From contig OX419758.1 of assembly GCA_948567375.1 (NCBI GenBank), positions 4,655,001 to 4,719,000 of the forward strand: a stretch of DNA of 64,000 nucleotides, read 5' to 3'. Shown piece after piece: positions 53,847 through 64,000 of this stretch; the first letter of the stretch is position 1, and each line of letters begins with the position of its first letter. This DNA is from Lunularia cruciata (Eukaryota > Streptophyta > Marchantiopsida > Lunulariales > Lunulariaceae). Under the pieces are notes generated by a model. That model was not told where the DNA came from, did no database searches, and saw nothing but the letters and a program-made list of their open reading frames with translations. The translations under genes were made by a program, and so were the position numbers.

Positions 53847-55250
53847 TCACCCCCAACCTTGGGTCCATAGTACCATCAATGTTTGGGAGGTGGCATGGCA
53901 CACAATTGCACACATGATCCTTCCAAACAACACCATCATGTCCTTCTAACACAAGGACTCCAGATGGCAAAACCTCACGCACTCTCAAGATAGTGCAGCT
54001 TATCAAAACATCAAGTGTCATCGGTGCTATCTATTGTAGATATATATAGTCTCTTGGATGAAATTGATGAATCGAGAGTCTATAACCTCCTCCTCAAATG
54101 GTAGCTTAGCATAAAGTACCTCTATGCTGAGCAATTGCCAAGTTCTCAAAGGCCATTGGCATCACTCTCCAAAAGATCTCTGCCCATTGAGAATATGCAC
54201 TCATCCATACATCGGGGTCATCCAAGTCCAAAACTATAGTAGCATCTTGATGAATGGTTGTAGGTAAATCTGGATCTTGTCCATAGAGTAGAAAGTACGG
54301 AGAGAAGGATGCTAAGGAGGCTTGCCGGTTGAATCGATAGCCCATGGCCAACCACAATCATTGGAGATCCCAATCTCCCAAGTGGCCTCTCTGCAAACCA
54401 TACTTTTGCAAACCTCTCTTCACCATCTGAACCACTCTCTCTGCTAAGCCATTTGCCTCAAGGTGATCTCAGGATGTAGTATGATGATCAATCAAAGCCT
54501 CATCACACAAGACCTGAAACTCGCACAAGAACTCTATACCCTAATCAGTCAAAACCTCAACTGGTCCACCAAAATGACTAAGAACTCAATCCAGGAACAA
54601 GTAAGTTGTCCCTTCACTAGACTTGTCAAGAAATACCACCAACTCAATCCACTTGGAGAAGTGCTCCACCATCACCAAAACATACCGATGATGTCTCACA
54701 ATCAATGGTAAAGGTCCAACAAAGTCCAAACTCCAATGGTAACCCAATCCCATGATAAGTAATGGGTGTAATTGTGGCATAAGAGCATTGAATGATGCTC
54801 TAACTTGGTCATAAACTACACATCTGGCAACAACTACTGTACCTTGGTCTGCATATTGCGCCACCAATAATGACTCTAAAGTAAGCTATGTGTATGCTTT
54901 ACTCCAAAATGTCCTAGCTCCTCATGAGCATGATGAACCAACTGTGGTCTCTGAGATGGATGTGGTACTACTTGCACTCTACCATCCTCCCATACACAAG
55001 GTGTTTGCCCTCCAATCTAAACCATCTGGCTCACTAAAGAACATGGTCTCTCTCCTTGGCCCCAACTGTGCCACCCACAACACCAATGCAAAGATAGTCC
55101 ATCACTAAGACATCATCATGAATGTCTTATTGAACTATACCAATATTTTCACTCTCTAGATCTATGACCTCAATAACTCCTCTTGTATGCGCTAAGAGAG
55201 ATACCACCAAAGTCTTTGAAAATATACACAAAAAGGCCAATGCATGCCAA
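53847..55250 (-). pseudogene. Element F integrase
   Basis: The core is open at 54,867-54,586: YHWSLDFVGPLPLIVRHHRY with catalytic Asp at 54,724-54,726, and VLVMVEHFSKWIELVVF. The second Asp is in EVLTD near 54,545, followed directly by a stop. The third acidic residue is kept in LEANGLAERVVQMVKRGL near 54,440. The YLLYG-type block is FSPYFLLYGQDPDLPTTI at 54,310-54,257. The C-terminus ends with VLVLEGHDGVVWKDHVCNCV and PCHLPNIDG (53,960-53,870), a small Cys/His-containing module with no chromodomain. All three D, D, E positions are recognisable. Confidence 0.87.
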
Positions 55251-55399
55251 CCTAGCACCATCTCCTCATCTGTCTCACCATGCCAATGTGCTCCGGTCTG
55301 ATCCTACTAGTTGGGACATGGGTTTCTACTCAACCCATTTGCATCACGGTTCATCACTCTAAGTTTGTGAATAGCAATAAAATCATACTCATGTAAAAT

Positions 55400-55890
55400 C
55401 AGAGCCCATCATGCAAGCTTCCTTGAAAGATTGTTGGACTCCATCAACCACTTCAGTGGCTGATGATCAATGATGAGAGTGAAGGGGTTACCAAATAGGT
55501 AACATCGGAAATGTGCTACTATCCAAACTGCTGCGAAGCACTCTCCCTCATATGAACTATACTTTCCTATGCTGAATTGTTGGAGCAACTAGCATAAGCC
55601 ACCACAAACTCCTTCCCCTCATCATCATATTGAGTGAGCACTACTCCAAGCTCCAACATACTCCAATCAGTATGAACCTGAAATGTTTGTCCTCTGATTG
55701 GTCTCCTCAAAATAGGAGCAGATGCCAACCTCTCCTTGAGCTCTATAAAACCTCTCTCCTGCTCATCTCCCCAACACCACCCATGTGTAAGCTTGGTCAG
55801 CTTTGTCAAGCTTGGCAATGGCACTAAATCCTCTAACATAGCGGCGATAGAATTTCACCAACCCAAGGATTGCTTGCACTCTAATCACAT
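55400..55890 (-). pseudogene. Element F RNase H
   Basis: The open frame 55,839-55,567 reads HGWCWGDEQERGFIELKERL and APILRRPIRGQTFQVHTDWS, with the first catalytic Asp kept, then LGVVLTQYDDEGKEFVVAYA. The remaining motifs continue in other frames to about 55,400 (GECFAAVW-type block, LITDHQPLKW-type block). Confidence 0.85.
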
Positions 55891-55899
55891 CCGTAGGCT

Positions 55900-56745
55900 G
55901 AGAAATACGTACAATAGCCTCCACCTTGGTCTACTGAACACCAAGTCCTATGAGGTAGATAGTGTGACCCAAATACTCAGCCTGCTCGTGGAAGAACCTA
56001 CACTTTCTAGGATGTAATTTGAGTCCTTGATCTCAACCTCTCAAACACCTTCAAAAATTGTCTCTCATGCTCCTCCACATTAGTGCTATAGACCAAAATG
56101 TCATCAATATCACACCGAGCAAAATCCAATCCAGCTAGGATCCTAACCATGACCCTCTAGAACTCAGCAAGAGCATTCTTTAACCCAAACGGTGAGAACC
56201 TCCACTTATATAACACATCCTTGCCACAAGGATCAATAACCTTGAATGTTGTCTTGGACTTATCCTCTTCTCTTATTGGCAATTGATGATATCTGCTCAA
56301 AGATCCAAAGTACTAAAGACCTTTGCATCCCAATCACATCAAAAATCTCCTTCGGTTTAGGCATGGCATACCAATCAGCCCTAGTCAATGGGTTGATAGG
56401 ACGGTAATCTCCACACATCCGCCTATTTGTGTAGTTGCCATGCATATCCTTCTTGGTTGGCATCACTATCACTGATGCATACTCTCCATGTGAAATCTCA
56501 ACCAAACCAGCCTCAAAAAGCTCACTACTCTGGCTCTGGATCAATGTCCTCTCCATATCACTATATTGATAAGGACATAAAAAAACTAGTGTATCGCTAG
56601 TCAACTCAATCCATGTACTAGGTCCTTTAGAGCACCCAAATCCTTCATACCAAAAGCAAAACAACTCATGTGGCTCCTCAAGAACCTCCAAACCTTTTGT
56701 CTTTCCTCTATAGTAAGCTTTGGTCCAAGATCTAACTCCCAAGTA
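55900..56745 (-). pseudogene. pol: Element F reverse transcriptase
   Basis: The frame 56,742-56,260 contains MERTLIQSQSSELFEAGLVE, ISHGEYASVIVMPTKKDMHG, RRMCGDYRPINPLTRADWYA and MPKPKEIFDVIG. The catalytic palm is CDIDDILVYSTNVEEHE, with I-D-D at 56,097-56,111. The SPFGLKNA block precedes it near 56,180. The ERTLIQSQ and MCGDYRPIN signatures mark a gypsy group distinct from the chromoviruses C and E in this window. Confidence 0.9.
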
Positions 56746-57109
56746 TCCTTTATAACTGTAGTAGGAGTGGAAGACGTATTGACGGGTTGCTACACTGGGC
56801 CCATGGGAGCAATAGTGTCATGCTCCCGACCACTAGAGGTCCCAACCTCTATGTGAAAAACTCCCTCCACTCTGGTTGCAAGCTCCACATGTCTCCTAGC
56901 TGCATCCCAAGTGGACCAAGGGTGTAATCCAAGTAGCCCATGCTCACCTGCATGGACTCCAAGTAGACCACTCTCCCTAGTAGCTACTAGCCGTGTCCCA
57001 AGAATACCATGCCTACTTGGTCCATTGTTCCTTACATGTGCCTGAATCATCTTGATAGGCATAGGACTCACAAGTGTCCAAGTGGTGATACCTATCAAGT
57101 GCATCCTAC

Positions 57110-58396
57110 GCTGGTTTACCAAGCCAAGGCTCACAATCCAGGTCAAATAGTTCAGGTCCATAGCCTAACCTAATACTTGATGCCTAGATACCTCTAACAC
57201 TATTGGAACAGTGGTAATGTTGGTGCAAAAACCCATTGCCCACTCTCTCTCATCAATGCTGGGCTCCACCAACTATTATAATTGTGAGTCCCAAACAAGT
57301 CCAGGTCTTTCCTCTCAAAAAGTATGAGAGTTTGGGAAACTCATGAGTGTGGGAAATGCAGCTCTAGGCTGTCCAACTAGGTTCACCACTGCCATAGGTG
57401 ACCTATCAACCACTACCATTGTCTGAGACTAACGCCCAACATCCAAGATATCATCAACAAGGATGTGGTCAAGTTGCTGAATCCCATCATAAGCACGTTG
57501 TAGAACCTTTGTGGGTAAGAGGTTTGTCCACCAAAGACAAAGATGATGAGCCCGTGATCCCACTCTGGTTGCATCTAACAATACAGTAAGTCCTATCCAA
57601 GAATGTACCTAATGTGTACTCGTCACCACTCTGGTGCAAGAATCACCCATCAAAGGAAAGTTCTCCAAAAGGTAAGTTGGAGAAATAGACTGATGAACCT
57701 GGAGATGTTGTAGTATCCGTAACATCTCCCAAACATACCAAAATAAGGATCTTGAAGACCCAATCCACAACCCACACGTGTATGTCCTTGACATGGCCAT
57801 CCAAAAATCACCAAATGAATAGGCCCATATCTCTCCAAATCATGCGCCCCTAGTAAGGAAATGTCTACTAGTAGGGCTTTCTAAAAACCTCTGACTATTG
57901 ACATCGATAATAACTCTAGATATCAATAGGCCAAGTGTACCACATGATGTAGAGAGACTCACCTAGCAATCTCATCTCTCTCTACATACAAGTACCTGTG
58001 TACTTGTATATCTACTTGTAATACCGCAACTAGTCCGGTGCTAATCCCACCAAACAACTCCAATAAACATATCCCCTTTATTGGATATTGCCAAGCAATG
58101 AGTGTGGTATCCAGAGGTATTGAATTAATTGACTTTGGAGGCTCATCCTCACACTCATCTCTTGATGGTATGAAGGCTCCACTCCAAGCATGTTGCACCA
58201 ATTGATCTGCATGTTGCTGCAACACCTCCTCTGAACTCCACAATGGAACATCCAAGGTGGATGGAACAATTCCACTTGTACTCCAAATCCAAGTGATCTC
58301 CTCTGGTACTGGAGTATCCTTTGCATGGGCGTTCCTCTCCAACAAGTCACCAGACCAAGTAACTACACCACTGAAAGCTAAAACTAATGTTGCCAT
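57110..58396 (-). pseudogene. C5-cytosine DNA methyltransferase domain within element F
   Basis: Five conserved motifs of DNA (cytosine-5) methyltransferases appear in order. Motif I, binding S-adenosylmethionine, is LLELFGGISTGL at 58,031-58,066, and the acidic YVERDE at 57,971-57,988 follows as motif II. Motif IV is VIFGWPCQGHTRVG, with the catalytic Cys of PCQ at 57,788-57,796. Motif VI is YLLENFPLMGDS, ENV changed to ENF, at 57,657-57,665. Motif VIII is DATRVGSRAHHLCLWWTNL near 57,585-57,525. A motif IX/X-like EREWAMGF and VLG-AMDLNYLTW occupies 57,265-57,140. Motifs I and IV are in one frame with stops between; motif VI is shifted by one near 57,745. It follows an open N-terminal part (58,396-58,110). 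Residues for cofactor binding and catalysis are still visible although the copy is dead. An encoded enzyme would methylate cytosine in DNA, possibly the element's own reverse transcript or insertion. Confidence 0.88.
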
Positions 58397-58459
58397 GGTC
58401 CCGGATTGTAGTGAGCCAAGACTGCCACTACTAAAGCGTACTAGTGGGTGACCTATTTG

Positions 58460-59260
58460 TCCCTCACCAGACTGCCAATGTGGTCTATAGTAGCCTATCT
58501 CCTCCTAGTAGTCAATGCTGAAACCCATGGGATATAACACTGCTCCCCCAATTAGCACATCATATGATTCAACTATTGTCGCAATAGCTTGAGCTCTCAC
58601 CACCAAGGTACTAGTCGGATGACCAGGCTGAACCTAGACAACAAGCTCCCCATGTGTGATGTATTGTGTCGAACCACCACCTAGAGATGGAGAGGCACCA
58701 ATTTCAGGGTGGTGGTTTGACACAAGTCTCCACATTGGTCTTCCGTAACTCCATACCGACAACTACAACCTTCTCCAACATAAGGGGCTACGCACCAGAG
58801 TCCAACAAGACTCTCTGTGGTGTATAAACCTTTCTTGAAGGTCCCACCAAATGGAAAATCCCCCTCTGGTTATCCAATAGGACAACACTAGGTGTGAACC
58901 GTGCTCTCTCAAAGGCCGGTCTAGCTGGCAAATCCTCCAGTCTAGCCATTGTTGCCTACCATAAACCACTAGTTGTTGAACAAATCTCATGCTCCTCAAC
59001 CAAGTCAGCTCCACTATCAGCCACCTCTGCTCTAGTAGTAGGAACCGCATCATCCTTACTCTCACACAGCATGGTAGCTAGCCGGAACATTGGGGTTGGG
59101 TCAACTCCCAATGTAAACATGTCACTGGTTGAAAACAAAGGAGGCCGCATAATCAGCTGAGCCGCCCCCAACATCATGATAGACTTAGTCTGTGTAGTAG
59201 CAGGTGGCTAACAAGTAGGTAGTCCATCATGCACTCCATCACCACCTACCACACCTGCAC
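58460..59260 (-). pseudogene. Element F aspartic protease region
   Basis: The minus strand reads VYTPQRVLLDSGA with D-S-G-A at 58,791-58,802, followed by a TAG in place of the usual Gln or Arg, then PLMLEKVVV. An upstream stretch (59,177-58,956) is a linker rich in Ser and acidic residues (VPTTRAEVADSGADLVEEHE). It lies between gag and methyltransferase, as expected. Confidence 0.75.
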
Positions 59261-59569
59261 TAGGATGTCTAGGAACCATGGATGTCATCTACAATGCCTC
59301 AGATAGTGTGAAAGATTGGGGAAGTCTGACCTATCTCCCAAATTCTCCTCTTTGTGGGTCCAACTCCATTAATGCTTCTCTAGGCTTTGGAGCACGTACT
59401 GCACTCCTAGTTGTTATTGCAGATGCATCCACCTGTGCTGCTCTACACATGAAGTCCGAAGCATCTCTATCACCAACATATGAGGTGGAAGCCTCAATAG
59501 CCGAATCTGATCTCCTTTGAGCAATGGCCATTTTAGCCAATCTCTGCTCCAATTGCTCAATCCAAGTAG

Positions 59570-60860
59570 TCATAGTTGTACTAAAAGTAAGGGCAAGTAT
59601 TGCACTCCTACTAGATGTAGATCCTCTACCACCACCTTTACCACCTTGTCCTCCATGAATTGGAGCTCCTCTACTACCTGGCATAGTAGCCCTACCACTC
59701 CGTAACTCTGGGTGTAGGTCAAAACACCGGTCACTAGTGTGAACAAATATGTGGCAATGCTCACACTACCTTTGTGATGGGTATGATGCACCCGAGGTAT
59801 CAGGTCCACTCTCTCTAATGGTGAGGTCCACCACAAGTCCAACAAGCAACACCACTACTCATTGGCAATTGTTGACCCAAAAATGAAGGTAAGGATCTAA
59901 CACCACTAGGCCCTCCACTCGCTCCATAGGATCTTGGCTGTCCACCCTATCCTCAAAAACCAATTGGGCATGGTGCACTCTGCTGCACTCTAGCAGAAGT
60001 CATGTCGTGGATGAGGTCTCCCTACCAAATCTAGATGTCACGACTCTCTCCTCCACCATGTTGAGCTCAATATGCTTAGCCAAACCCAAAGACCACTACC
60101 AAAGTAGGTGAAGTAGCCTGCAACAATGTAGCATCACAAACTCTACGTCATAACTCTCTGTCCAGTATCCCATACCAAAATTGGACTGCCTGGGCCTCAG
60201 TAACTCCCTAAGTGAAAATGATCAGCCACCTCATTCAAGTGTATGCCTCTTGTAGGCTCTCTTGAGCCTTCCGCTGGAACTTTTGCAAGCTCCTCAGCTT
60301 GTCAGTCCGCAACCCTTGGTAGTTTTGCCTCAAACATAGGAAGAACTCCACCATGGGGTTAAACCCCGGTACCACACCACCTCCTACAACGGTACCTCCA
60401 CTCGTAGTAGCACTATCTCTAGCTAGTGCACCTCCACTAGCTCCACTAGCACTACTTGAGCTAGAACTGGTAGATACAACCAATATCTCTTGGCCACTAA
60501 ACCTGAAGTGATAGAGACATAGTTTGGAGACTAATACTATCTCCATAACTGATCTCCTCCAAATGAGCTCTCTTGAACTCATGGTAGTCATCCATTGGCG
60601 GACCCTCCAGATGCTGAAACAACCACTTCCATGCCATGAAGGGTGTAAACAAAGTTGGGTTCCATATCTGCTTTAGATCACACCAACTATCAAACTCCAA
60701 GATGAAGTCATCCAACTCAATGGTACCCATTGTAACAGAGTAATGCCTAGGGCCTTGGAGGCCCCATAATCTCGTCCATGTCCCACAACATGGTACGGAC
60801 ACACCAAGTGTACTCTCAGTTGAATCAACTCATGTGTCAAACTCCAACTCAGAGTCAATC
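59570..60860 (-). pseudogene. gag: Element F gag
   Basis: The first part (60,858-60,497) has VTMGTIELDDFILEFDSWCD, FMAWKWLFQHLEGPPMDDYH and EFKRAHLEEISY. The open frame 60,591-60,235 continues with a Ser/Ala/Gly-rich linker, then VVPGFNPMVEFFLCLRQNYQ and KLRSLQKFQRKAQESLQEAY. This resembles the F-x-x-L/C-R-Q-x3-G-x-V-x-E-Y block of retrotransposon gag. A zinc-knuckle start CWTCGGPHH is at about 59,823-59,850. Order and content fit a gypsy gag. Confidence 0.7.
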
Positions 60861-62311
60861 TCCTTCCTCACTAGGATTTGATAAACAGGCTAATACCGAG
60901 TACTACTCCGATTAAACCCACTGCATAATATAGGGCTATCTCCTCTAGAATCCCCAAAGAACTCCATCATGACAAAGTAACTACAACCGCAAACTGCAAT
61001 AGCAAACTGGAACCAAAAATTGCAACCCCAAGTTGTGATCGCAAGTACCCCACCAAGTGCCAATACCAACTAAGCACTACCCACTAATGTAACTCTATCG
61101 AGATAACTACACTAGGGGAAAGGGCAACCGGCAACTTGTAACTTGCCATCACAACACGCACTCTCATGGTCTGCAGGTCATCACTTCATGGCTCACCAGA
61201 GAGAAACAAAGATAGTTTGATTGGTCATCACTCCTGTCTCACTATCAAGAGCACACCAGAGCACCAACGCTCAAAAGTTAGGGAACCTCACACAAACATG
61301 GTGCACAAATAGGAAGTAGAGAATGGAAGGGATCCAATCACAAGAAATCTAAACAAAAACCATCCATCTCATAAAAAAACATGAGATTGACTCTACCACC
61401 ATTTGGCATTTGACATAAGAGAAGTTTGTATCTAAGTCCTAAGCTACAAGGATCACCAAGAATGGGATCAAATTGCCTCTCCTAGCCAAAGCTACAAGTG
61501 TATAGATAATAGTGGCATAGTCACTAGGACAACAAGTGAGGGTGGACCAGTTGGCTAGGGCACTAGTCTATGAAAAAGAGATCTAGGGGTCAAACCCTAT
61601 TGTGCACAATCTAGCATGAAAGGCAAATTTTGCCAACCAATGACCAAGATCTACTCTAAACTAGCTAGCCTCATGCCAACAAGCTAGCTTGTTGGCCCTT
61701 CTAGTACTTTGTAGCCTCTCATAGCCCACAACCCTATGCCTTGAAGCCTCAAAATGCCAAATGAGGCCTTTCTTCTTACCACTTCGAACCTCCTCCAAAA
61801 TTTAGCAAAACTCCTCCAAACTTGCAAAAGTCCTCTAAATTTGTGAAACTCCTCCAAATCGGGCCAACATCTGATGTAAAATCCAGCCAAAATGTGACAT
61901 AAAATCAAACGTAAACACTAAAGTTAGCTGATTGCCAAATCCCCTGCTAACTTTTCACTCAAGCCAGATTGAAAACACGAGTTTCTCCAAATCACAAATT
62001 CAAGAGAATAGCTTCCCAACTCCACCTTCAATTTTACTTTCTGAGCCAACTCGTAACAAATTGGTCATGCCTTCACCTCTTGAGCTCAAAATCATAACCA
62101 TTACTCAAAATTTCCTCCTTTTGTGCTAAAAAATTGGCCAATGCTTCCACACACCGTTTGCCTTACTGCCAAATCTCCATCAAGCAACGAGCTTCTGTAC
62201 ACCAGGGAAAAACTAAACTTCAATTGAGCTACCAATGATCCACCGAGCTTGGAGATACCACCAACACTCAAAGATTTTGGACCCAATTTCCACTTGATTT
62301 CATTTCTTTGA
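60861..62311 (-). other. Element F leader region
   Basis: About 1.4 kb between the 5' LTR and gag. No domain is recognisable. Short Pro/Ser/Asn-rich frames and triplicated CTGCCAATAA (62,376-62,405, within the LTR edge) are the only notable sequences. The expected primer-binding site next to 62,311 was not recognised (the minus strand reads ATCAAAGAAATGAAATC). Confidence 0.5.
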
Positions 62312-62803
62312 TGTAATCAGATTGGTTATCACTCTCAACTCAACTCAGATTAGTATTCAATTTGTAACTCTATGAACTGCCAATAACTGCCAATAACTGC
62401 CAATAACACAACTTACAATCAAACCACATCCACTCTCTCTAATAGAATCCAAGTGATACTCGCCGGACTATGTCCACCATAGCCAAGAACCTGAAGGCTC
62501 AACATCATAGAAGTGAGCTCTTTGGAGCTGCACTTGGAATGTATATCCCCTAGACTCAAGCTAGATCTAAAACGGTCCTGTTGATAGCACAATCCCGTTG
62601 ATGACACACTTGACGGAGCAAACGGTCCATTTGATAGCACACTCGATGGTATAAAGTGAACCCCACCATGAAGTCAATACCCCGAACACAAAATCTAACC
62701 ATTAGAAAATAATCTCTGAAACACTATTGAAATAACTCTAATTACTATTATTGCAATTCCAATATCCAAGCAATCTAGATGCAACACTACAAATGACGTG
62801 ACA
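62312..62803 (-). repeat. 5' LTR of element F
   Basis: TGTCACGTCATTTGTAGTG to CAATCTGATTACA on the minus strand, 492 bp. It aligns along its length with 53,293-53,738 (CCACCATGAAGTCAATACC, CCACCATAGCCAAGAAC, GGCTCAACATCA on the plus strand). It carries a local expansion of GTTGATAGCACA-like repeats at 62,580-62,650 that the 3' LTR lacks. Confidence 0.82.
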
Positions 62804-63265
62804 ACATCTACTTCATATGTATCAAAAAGCAAAAACAATATACGTCCATAGAGCAGAAACCTTTAATAAAAATTCATATGCTAAAATACATGAGTATCCT
62901 AACAAATTTTCTTTCTTGAATTGATATTTCAATAGACTTTCCGCTACGAGCACTGTTGGGATGAATGTTGATTACAGGGGAGGTTTATCTTGAATTGAAC
63001 TTGATAATAGAGATGTTCACACTAGATGACGTTCCACCTAACACCCAAAAAGCACGGGCATGCTGTGGTACTACAAGTGCTCAGGAAGGATTTACTAACG
63101 CACAAGTACACCAGTTTGACCATACCATACAGGGGGATTCAAACGACGGGTTTTGGGGTTGCGTAAAAGATCCGCAACTTAACCTACAGTCGATGGTGAA
63201 AAAGTTTATGGCGGATGTGGTAGGGGTACGCTTGAAGTTTTACAGTATCCGGAACACACGCACTA
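62804..63265. other. Spacer with an unassigned open frame
   Basis: Unique-looking sequence. An open frame on the plus strand, 62,965-63,294 (109 codons), includes GVYLELN-like and DPQLNLQSMVKKFMADVVGV stretches. It has no recognised domain and runs into the 52-bp repeat, so I do not call it a gene. It could be the last exon of something or a decayed fragment. Confidence 0.35.
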
Positions 63266-63505
63266 GGAAATCTTGCGGGCCAGGAAAAAGATGACCCGTT
63301 ATAGTACAGTGGTTGTAGGAAATCTCGCGGGTAAGGGAAAAGATGACGCGTTCTGGTTCCGTGGTCGTAGAAAATCTTAGAAAATATTACCGACCACCGG
63401 CCGTTGGAAACCATGCGGGTCAGGGAAAAGATGACCCGTTATAGTTCTGTGGTTGTAGGAATCTTGCAGGTTATGAAAAAGATGACCCGTTGTTATAGTG
63501 TTTAT
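63266..63505. repeat. 52-bp tandem repeat with internal hairpin, four copies
   Basis: Copies start at 63,266, 63,318, 63,406 and 63,458. The spacing is 52 bp in each pair with a 36-bp insert between copies 2 and 3. The unit runs GGAAATCTTGCGGGYCAGG, AAAAGATGACCCGTTATAG, then TACAGTGGTTGTA. CGGGTCA and TGACCCG form a 7-bp stem around GGGAAAAGA, perfect in copy 3 and imperfect in copies 1, 2 and 4. Confidence 0.85.
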
Positions 63506-64000
63506 AAGTTGAAGTTTACAGGTGGGTCTATAGTATTAATTAGATAACGAGGAAAGCGTAGCAAGATATTGCTCGTCCATCCTTCAGATAATTAAATATC
63601 TGATATTTGTTTCAACCTATAATATCTATTATATCAACCCGATATTGAAATTGAAACGTTCTCTAAAAACTGCAGCCCGAGTACCATGTGCCATAAATCT
63701 GTAAAAGGATTGATGCACTGTTCATTTTTGTGAAATTCTTTTTTATGCCGTACATCGACTAAATGTTTACAAGGTGTAATCCGAGTTCCATGAATTCCAT
63801 AGTCAATGAACTCATTTGGACCCCCCGTTTCTGACAATAGACTGGTATCTCAGAGCTTGCCCTGAAGTACCGTAGCTTTCTTCCTCCTCCCACAACGAAC
63901 CCCCTGGTTATATATAATGTGGAGTGAATCACGTGCTCGATAAAACACCATAAAGAGGAAAACCTCACTTTGAACTTACGTCTAAAAACTGGTATTGTCT
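63506..64000. other. Right-end spacer
   Basis: No gene or repeat recognised. A short open frame on the minus strand at 63,759-63,968 has no domain. TATATATAATGTGG at 63,909-63,922 is TATA-like but unlinked to a reading frame in the window. Confidence 0.4.

Larger units (their letters stand above)
53293..62803 (-). mobile_element. Gypsy element F encoding a cytosine DNA methyltransferase
   Basis: A ~9.5-kb minus-strand element with 5' LTR 62,312-62,803 (492 bp, TGTCACGTC to GATTACA) and 3' LTR 53,293-53,738. Order: non-coding leader (62,311-60,900), gag (60,860-59,700), protease (DSGA at 58,802-58,791), methyltransferase (58,110-57,110), RT (56,745-55,900), RNase H (55,840-55,400), integrase (55,200-53,850). 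This is the normal gypsy pol order with a complete set of C5-methyltransferase motifs added between protease and RT. All parts contain stops. The LTRs are well diverged, so it is an old insertion. A fragment of a second F element lies at 13,275-13,974. No primer-binding site was recognised after the 5' LTR. Confidence 0.88.

Noticed and set aside
57398-57589. Plus-strand frame inside element F.
   Set aside because: Antisense to the methyltransferase motif VIII region; no independent support.
62965-63294. A 109-codon plus-strand frame as a host gene.
   Set aside because: No recognised domain, no promoter or splice context, and it enters the 52-bp tandem repeat. Kept only as a remark in the spacer entry.
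63266-63505. Repeats with hairpins resembling a CRISPR array.
   Set aside because: Units are contiguous with no unique spacers, the unit is 52 bp, and the context is plant nuclear DNA.

Overview
This is an A+T-rich plant nuclear window made almost entirely of decayed, nested retroelements, with one small intact-looking gene and a broken paralogue near the middle. Plant origin is supported by Ty3/gypsy chromoviruses primed by initiator-Met tRNA, an Athila/Tat-like gypsy pol, a tRNA-Asp-type primer-binding site and a Ty1/copia fragment. A gypsy element carrying a cytosine methyltransferase, a Penelope-like element and a non-LTR element with a restriction-like C-terminal region together suggest a non-seed streptophyte (bryophyte, lycophyte, fern or charophyte relative). 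That placement is inference; the sequence does not fix the species. No rRNA, tRNA or CRISPR was recognised.

Layout. 1-3,305: minus-strand long LTR (A) with its primer-binding site and the start of the internal region. 3,306-13,274: plus-strand chromovirus C1, split at 7,413/12,457 by minus-strand chromovirus E (two ~598-bp LTRs, chromodomain, primer-binding site). 13,275-14,890: fragment of F-type integrase and LTR pieces of the E family. 14,893-25,268: a second chromovirus (C4+C2) split by a 6.4-kb insertion J; J is itself split by a 3.75-kb solo LTR (B) of the A family, bounded by a perfect 5-bp target duplication. 25,600-28,975: minus-strand non-LTR element K. 28,995-29,065: (TA)n. 29,070-31,060: Penelope-like element. 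31,060-33,560: repeat-rich spacer.

33,575-36,000: the genic island. Two related genes for small secreted proteins lie head to head. The plus copy (34,831-35,283) is open, with a TATA box, a signal peptide, a candidate 3'-UTR intron and a poly(A) signal. The minus copy has a 1-bp deletion after the signal peptide.

37,100-40,508: Athila/Tat-like pol (D), fused at its end to chromovirus C3 (minus, 40,509-45,721), which abuts an older LTR of the same family. 45,887-50,150: LTR F relic, tandem repeats and unclassified spacer. 50,150-50,880: 5' part of a second K copy. 51,096-52,960: copia fragment with 3' LTR. 53,293-62,803: the most interesting object, a ~9.5-kb gypsy element F (minus) ordered LTR, gag, protease, C5-cytosine methyltransferase, RT, RNase H, integrase, LTR. 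62,804-64,000: spacer with a hairpin-bearing 52-bp tandem repeat.

No retroelement reading frame is intact. Nesting order can be read from interrupted elements and target duplications: E is younger than C1; B is younger than J, which is younger than C4/C2. Coordinates of eroded boundaries are approximate.
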